64,000 nucleotides of DNA from Cryptomeria japonica (lineage: Eukaryota; Streptophyta; Pinopsida; Cupressales; Cupressaceae): the NCBI RefSeq assembly GCF_030272615.1, contig NC_081411.1:208472244-208536243 (forward strand), read 5' to 3'. The position numbers and the translations under genes are program-made. This document shows positions 59,549 through 64,000 of this stretch, in pieces; position 1 is the first letter of the stretch; every line of letters begins with the position of its first letter. Below the pieces are notes generated by a model, which searched no databases, was not told where the DNA came from, and saw nothing but the letters and a program-made list of their open reading frames with translations.

Positions 59549-60780
59549 TGTTGCCATTTGACTGAACCGATAAAGACTGTTGGTGATTTGCAACTGATAA
59601 ATGATTAATTGGTGAATATGATGAAGAGATTGAGCTTCATGTTTGATGAATAAGTTTTGTGTTCCCATTGATGGAAGCAATGTTTTTATCGTCATCTAAG
59701 TCTGGAAGCCAACCGGTAAGGTATAACCAGTGCGGATGACACTTTACCAATGAGCCAGTAATTAGGATCTCAACCAGTAAATTGAGACAGAGTTGCATTC
59801 CGATAATCGATACAGGCGATTCATGAAAAGTTGGATGATGCAGTTTTATAGTAGTGATGGAGACAAGCATTCAGAGCTATGTTCATAACCGCATTGGCAG
59901 ATTAAACTGGACAAGCGAGATTTAATGTATAGAGAAGACATTCTAATGAACACTTAACCAGTAGTGATATAGTCACTTTAATCAGTGAAATGACATAGGT
60001 TTTAATTTGTTATGTCGGTGGCCGACATAAGTAAAGCATATATTGCATGAATGTCTAGATTCATTGAACCTAGGAAATTGTTCCAAGGTTGTAGTCGGCT
60101 AAATGTAAATGTTTATAAAAAGTGTGATGAGGTATCAAGTCAGTATGGATACAAATGAGTATGTGTGTGAGATCGAAGGCGAATAAGGCGAAGTTGATTA
60201 TGTGGTGTTTTGTGAAGCTCTATACTGATTTGTTATTGATGTTTTGGGGATCTAAAGAGGATCTTATCAGACACAGAGGTGTTATATTAATATCATTTGA
60301 ATTGTTGTTTCCCTAATAGTTTGCAGCAGTAAAATCCCTTAACCGGGTAAGTCCTAATAGGCCTTAATATGTAAATCCCCTAATAGGGTAGCTCTATATC
60401 AGAGTCTCAAATCCTCTTGCAAGGTTGATCCTAATAGGTCACTATTCCTAACAGAGCTTATCATTTAAATCCCTTAACCAGGTGACTCCTAACCCAGTCT
60501 TCTTCTAACAGGGCATAGTTGTAAGACCTTAACTGGTCAAGATTTGTATTTTGCAGATAGTGAATCTTTTGGGTATTAACTCCTGCCATGGTTTTTCCTT
60601 TCTGGGTTTCCACGTATAATCTCTTGTGTTATGTGGAATTTTTTTTATTGGGAATTAGCTTATGTGGTGATATTCCTCTTATGCTTGATAAGTTTTAAAG
60701 TGTTTAAGTTGGTGATCAGACTCATATTGTTTTTGCTTGCACCGATTCACTCCCCCTCTCAGTGCCTTATATGTTTATCA
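59549..60780 (+). repeat. Element H 3' LTR (1232 bp)
   Basis: It matches 52797-54030 with scattered substitutions, many of them C/T or G/A (for example CCGGT against CCGAT or CCAGT). It ends GTTTATCA and is followed by the target copy aaatt at 60781-60785. Confidence 0.93.
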
Positions 60781-60785
60781 AAATT

Positions 60786-60890
60786 GTGCTTGATTTCGCT
60801 TTATGGCATAGTAGTGTGCATTTGTATTTGATGTTGGATGCGCATAGTGATATCAGATGGTTGTTTTCTAGGATGCTCGTTTTCCCTTCA
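60786..60890 (+). repeat. Element B right (3') LTR, last 105 bases
   Basis: It resumes the B LTR after H (GTGCTTGATTTCGCTTTATG) and matches 38813-38916. It ends CCCTTCA, followed by the target copy aaaag at 60891-60895. Confidence 0.92.
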
Positions 60891-60895
60891 AAAAG

Positions 60896-62233
60896 CATCC
60901 TTTTTTGCGAGATTTGTCAATGGATTTGTTGTTTGTGAAAACCCCTTCACAAACCTCCTATAGAAATCACACAACCCAAAGAATCACTTAAGTTAAGTAA
61001 GATTCGTTGAGGTAGGCCATTCAATGATAGCTTTGATATTCTCTAGGTCCAATCTTATCCCATTTGTACTCATGATGTGACCAAGGTATAATAGCTTTGT
61101 CATGCCAAACTCACATTTTGACTCCTTGGCATAAAGAGACTCACTCTCCAAGATACTTAGGACCTCCTCCAAGTGTTGTAAATGCTCCTCCCAAATTTTA
61201 CTAAATATCATAATATCATCAAAGAATACTAGCACAAATTTCCTCAATTGTCTCCTAAAAACTTGGTTCATGCAACTCTAGAATGTGTCAAGAGCGTTGG
61301 TTAGCCCAAATGGCATAACTAGAAACTCAAAGTGGTCGTAATGGCACCTGAAAGGTTTTTTCTCAATGTCCTCTACTCTCATCCTGATCTGATGGTACCC
61401 TGACCTCAAATATATCTTTGAGAAATAACAAGCTCCATGTAACTCATCAATCAACTCATCTATCCGGGGTATAGGGTACCTATTTTTTATAGTATTTTTG
61501 TTCAATGCCTATAATCAATGCACATCATCATTGTTTTGTCTTTCTTCTTCACTCATATAACCACTGATGCAAAGGGACTTTTACTTGGCTTGATGTGACC
61601 CATCTCCAACAACTCCTTAATCGCCTTTTTGATCTCATCGTTATGCTTCTTAGGATGACGATATAAAGTAGTAATCATAGGTTTAGCTCCCTCCTCTAAT
61701 TCTATCACATGCTCCATTCCTCTCTCGGGAGGAACTCCATGAGGTATGTTTTCAAAAACCTTAGTGTGCTTGGATATTACCTTCTGAATATCTGCAGGGT
61801 AAGTCTTCACTTGTTGCTCAATAGTTGTAGGTATAACAAGGCACTTCGCTGCCCACTCAACTTGATCATGCTTGAACAATTGTTCCATCTGCTTAAGTGA
61901 GACTACTTTAAGTCCACCATCAGAAAAGTCCCCGAAGTACCACTTTCCTTCCCTGGTGCTCAAATCTCATCTCCAATTTCTCTAGGTTAAAAGTAAACTC
62001 AACTAAAGATGTTATCCAAGTCATACCTAGTATCACATCATGATCACCCATGTCTACCACATAGAAATCATCTACCGGCTTATAATTTCCCAATCACGTG
62101 AAAATTAGTGATATTTTATGTGCAAAGAAGCTCATGCCCACTAACTACCATCACTCTGAATCAATCATGCTCCTTTGTTTGCAGACCTTTCTTGGCCACC
62201 AATTGTGCATCAATTAAATTATGCATCGCCCCT
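60896..62233 (-). pseudogene. Element C protease and reverse transcriptase
   Basis: On the minus strand, a badly decayed protease region (62233-61970; words like AQLVAKKGLQTKEHD) leads into RT. The segments SDGGLKVVSLKQME and LLEMGHIKPSKSPFASVV (61963-61553), [35 protein letters not shown]-like (61505-61278) and LVFFDDIMIFSKIWEEHLQHL (61271-60993) are typical gypsy RT, with catalytic FFDD. It continues as a connection segment (YRRFVKGFSQ) to 60896, where element B interrupts it; RNase H continues at 37907 on the minus strand. Stops and frameshifts separate the segments. Confidence 0.88.
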
Positions 62234-63744
62234 CTATATATTAGTGAAATTACTCATTGGCCCTGTATCATACCTTGCATGTTGAAGGTGATCGCCTTCT
62301 GAGAACCTATCAACCGGGGCAATGGTCTTTTCATCTCCAAACTCCCCTTTTGATGAATTTTCTTCATCATTGCTTTCTGAATTAGATTGTTGTTCTAACT
62401 TCTTTGAGGTTGATTCTTTAGCAAAAAAATACTCAATTTGATTTTCCTTTGCTTTAACAGTACACTTATGGGAAGGATCCCATGGTTCTTTGTAGTGAAA
62501 ACAAAGTTTCTTCCTCCTGAGCTCATTCAACTGGTCACTATCAAGTGTACCCAAATCATTTTAGGGTGGGTGAGAATCACTACGGTTAAGCATCTCATCT
62601 TTATCTTTCTTCGTGGATAACCCTTTGAATGAAACTTGTTCCTCGAACTAGAATCTCCCATGTCCCGAGCCTTATTAATGGCTTCTTGCCATATAGGTGG
62701 ATTGAAAACCTTAATCCACCCCCTCAATGGATGAGCTAGACCATCCATAAACAAAACCATGAGCCTCCTCTATGATATGTCAGTAACCAACACTAAGAGT
62801 CTCTAAAATTCTGAAATATAAGTCTCTAATGGTCCCCATTGTTTGAGCTAAGCTAGTTCCTTGAAGTGAAATTCTAGGCCCTTTTTTGTTGAATCTCTTT
62901 ATCAATCTCTTTGTAAATTCTACATAAGAGGTAATGTAGCCATGCCCCATAGTAATCATGCCATGGTGCCACCACTCATGTACAATGTCATCAAGGTATA
63001 TAGTTGTGTATTTGATGGCCTCTTCCTTTGGCATAGGGCTAAGCTACAGATATGTGTCCACCTTTTGAATCCAATCTTGTTTTGTGGTCTCTCCTGAAGG
63101 ATCAAAATATGGTAGAGTCAACTTCCCTAATTTCTTTTGTAATTCAAAGTTTTGGTTCCTATCTCTACTAGGTGGCATGTGTCTCATCCTCACATCGATA
63201 TAATTATGCAAGGATATAGCTTCTTGAAAATTTTCTCCTCCACTCTCCCAATCTCTTCTAAACTGATTTGTAAATTGATGATCTGAGTCTCATTCATAGG
63301 CTGTGTCGGTGCCCTAGGTGGGAAGGTAGGTAGAAGAGGTTTGGAGTTCACCATTCTAGTGGGTTGAGCTACATGACCAAAGTTGTCATCCACGTTTCCT
63401 CCTTCGTTACCCCCATTTATATTTTTTCCACCATTATTACCCCCATTGTTCCCACCATTGTTTCGACCTCTAGCATTAGCATTAACATTAATACCCATTT
63501 GTCTATCCATCATTTGAATCATCAGGTCCATCCACTGGTTATGTTCCTGTGCCCTCTATTTTTCTTGTCACTGCCCCTGCATGAATCATTCCATCATATT
63601 GAAGAATCTCCCCTCACTTGGATCTCATCTTCTCTCACCCATATTGTCAATGTTTTCTTCTCCTGCAACTCCTTGTTCTTCTAATGTTGTATTTAATGTT
63701 GCCCCATTGCTTCTTTTAATTGTGGGTGAAAGTTTGTTGGTCAT
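62234..63744 (-). pseudogene. Element C gag
   Basis: The likely start is the ATG at 63744 (MTNKLSPTIKRSNGATLN), in frame with 63531-63190, which holds an Asn/Gly-rich stretch (RGRNNGGNNGGNNGG). After frameshifts the gag core follows (63034-62780: YLDDIVHEWWHHGM, YVEFTKRLIKRFNKKGP), then 62760-62527 (LAHPLRGWIKVFNPPIWQEA), and a terminal knuckle in 62554-62234, CFHYKEPWDPSHKC, with the second Cys now Tyr. Gag would build the particle; this copy cannot. Confidence 0.82.
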
Positions 63745-63800
63745 ATCCAGACATATTACTATTTTCTCATATTGTACCCTCCAGGATGACAAGATTCACT

Positions 63801-63812
63801 ATTCTAATACCA
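63801..63812 (-). promoter_or_regulatory. Element C primer-binding site
   Basis: The minus strand reads TGGTATTAGAAT, the initiator Met-tRNA complement TGGTATCAGAGC with two transitions, one base from the LTR edge. Confidence 0.7.
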
Positions 63813-63813
63813 C

Positions 63814-64000
63814 TATAAGGACACCCCTATTCTAGATCAATTTTGTGTCTTTCCACTTGATATAATTTTATCAAATAGTTTGCTCGCAAGTTGATTACTG
63901 ATTTTTAGATTTGTTCTCAATTTGCAAATATATATGTTTGTTTATTGCCACTCACTTAGATAGGACACAAGTGTATATAACAATATAGAATCCAATGCAT
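63814..64000 (-). repeat. Element C 5' LTR, partial
   Basis: The first 187 bases (plus-strand order) of the right LTR match 2136-2320, including CTATTCTAGA, TCTCAATTTGCAAATATATATG and ATAGGACACAAGTGTATATA. The LTR runs off the window. Confidence 0.9.

Larger units (their letters stand above)
52797..60780 (+). mobile_element. Element H: non-autonomous LTR element with gag-like and unknown ORFs
   Basis: LTRs at 52797-54030 and 59549-60780 start TGTTGGCATTTGAC/TGTTGCCATTTGAC and end GTTTATCA, flanked by the exact target duplication aaatt (52792-52796 and 60781-60785). It has a perfect Met-tRNA PBS and a PPT. The 5.5-kb interior encodes a coiled-coil and zinc-knuckle protein and a long protein of unknown type, but no protease, integrase, RT or RNase H. 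Its R-U5, PBS and pre-LTR block resemble those of element F, which suggests mobilisation by F-like copia elements. Confidence 0.92.
37913..60890 (+). mobile_element. Element B: non-coding LTR retrotransposon (LARD-like)
   Basis: LTRs of about 1,004 bp (37913-38916 and 51912-52796 plus 60786-60890) start TGTTGGGATTAAGG and end TTCA, flanked by the exact target duplication aaaag (37908-37912 and 60891-60895) inside the pol of C. A Met-tRNA-like PBS follows the left LTR. Removing F and H leaves about 3.7 kb of internal DNA without any gag or pol trace. It is therefore a large non-autonomous (LARD-type) element that must have used another element's proteins. Confidence 0.9.
2136..64000 (-). mobile_element. 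Element C: Ty3/gypsy chromovirus, minus strand, host of the whole nest
   Basis: C is the outermost element. Its 3' LTR is at the left (2136-3498 plus 35780-36006), followed rightward by PPT, chromodomain, integrase and RNase H (36025-37912), RT and protease (60896-62233), gag (62234-63744), PBS (63801-63812) and the start of the 5' LTR (63814 to the edge). The two LTR starts match over about 185 bases (2136-2320 against 63814-64000). Element A split its 3' LTR and element B split its pol. Joining 37907 to 60896 restores a continuous reading frame from RT into RNase H, which supports a single original element. Coding regions are full of stops and frameshifts, so this is the oldest copy in the window. 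Confidence 0.9.

Overview
The window is repeat DNA from a plant nuclear genome, probably a large one such as a conifer's, although nothing in the sequence fixes the species. No host gene, tRNA or rRNA gene was recognised. Evidence for a plant: Ty1/copia elements primed by initiator Met-tRNA, a Ty3/gypsy chromovirus with a C-terminal chromodomain, a Tat-type Ty3/gypsy element with a second RNase H and an antisense plant-mobile-domain ORF, and a plant L1-type LINE whose ORF1 carries a DUF4283-like domain.

Almost the whole window is one nest of eight elements, here named A to H. Boundaries come from TG...CA LTR ends plus matching target-site duplications (TSDs). C, a chromovirus on the minus strand, is the oldest and runs from 2136 beyond the right edge. 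A, a Tat element on the plus strand (3499-35774, TSD taaac), sits inside C's 3' LTR. B, a non-coding LTR element (37913-60890, TSD aaaag), splits C's pol between RT and RNase H. Inside A are D, a minus-strand copia element (5858-12066, TSD agata) in the leader, and E, an L1-type LINE (26945-34363, 17-bp TSD) in the 3' LTR. Inside B are F, a copia element (42233-51514, TSD ggtat), and H, a non-autonomous LTR element (52797-60780, TSD aaatt) in B's right LTR. G, a solo LTR (47384-49224, TSD gtatc), is inside F's pol. The deepest path is C > B > F > G. Only positions 1-2135 lie outside the nest.

All coding regions are broken. Most breaks are TAG or TGA codons in otherwise continuous frames. This is clearest in LINE ORF2, with 14 nonsense codons and no frameshift in about 1,418 codons, and in the antisense ORF of A. 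The pattern suits C-to-T decay of methylated, silenced copies. D has nearly identical LTRs and is the youngest LTR element by eye; C is the most decayed.

The observations most worth follow-up are these. (1) Element A carries arrays of a TAGCGCRT motif in its sense leader and again, inverted, upstream of its antisense ORF, so both predicted transcripts would carry the same motif array in the same sense. (2) Element H has no protease, integrase or RT but encodes a coiled-coil, multi-CCHC protein and a long protein I do not recognise. It shares R-U5, PBS and pre-LTR sequence with copia element F, as expected of a parasite of F-like elements. (3) A canonical -1 slippery heptamer lies exactly at the gag/pro frame change in A.
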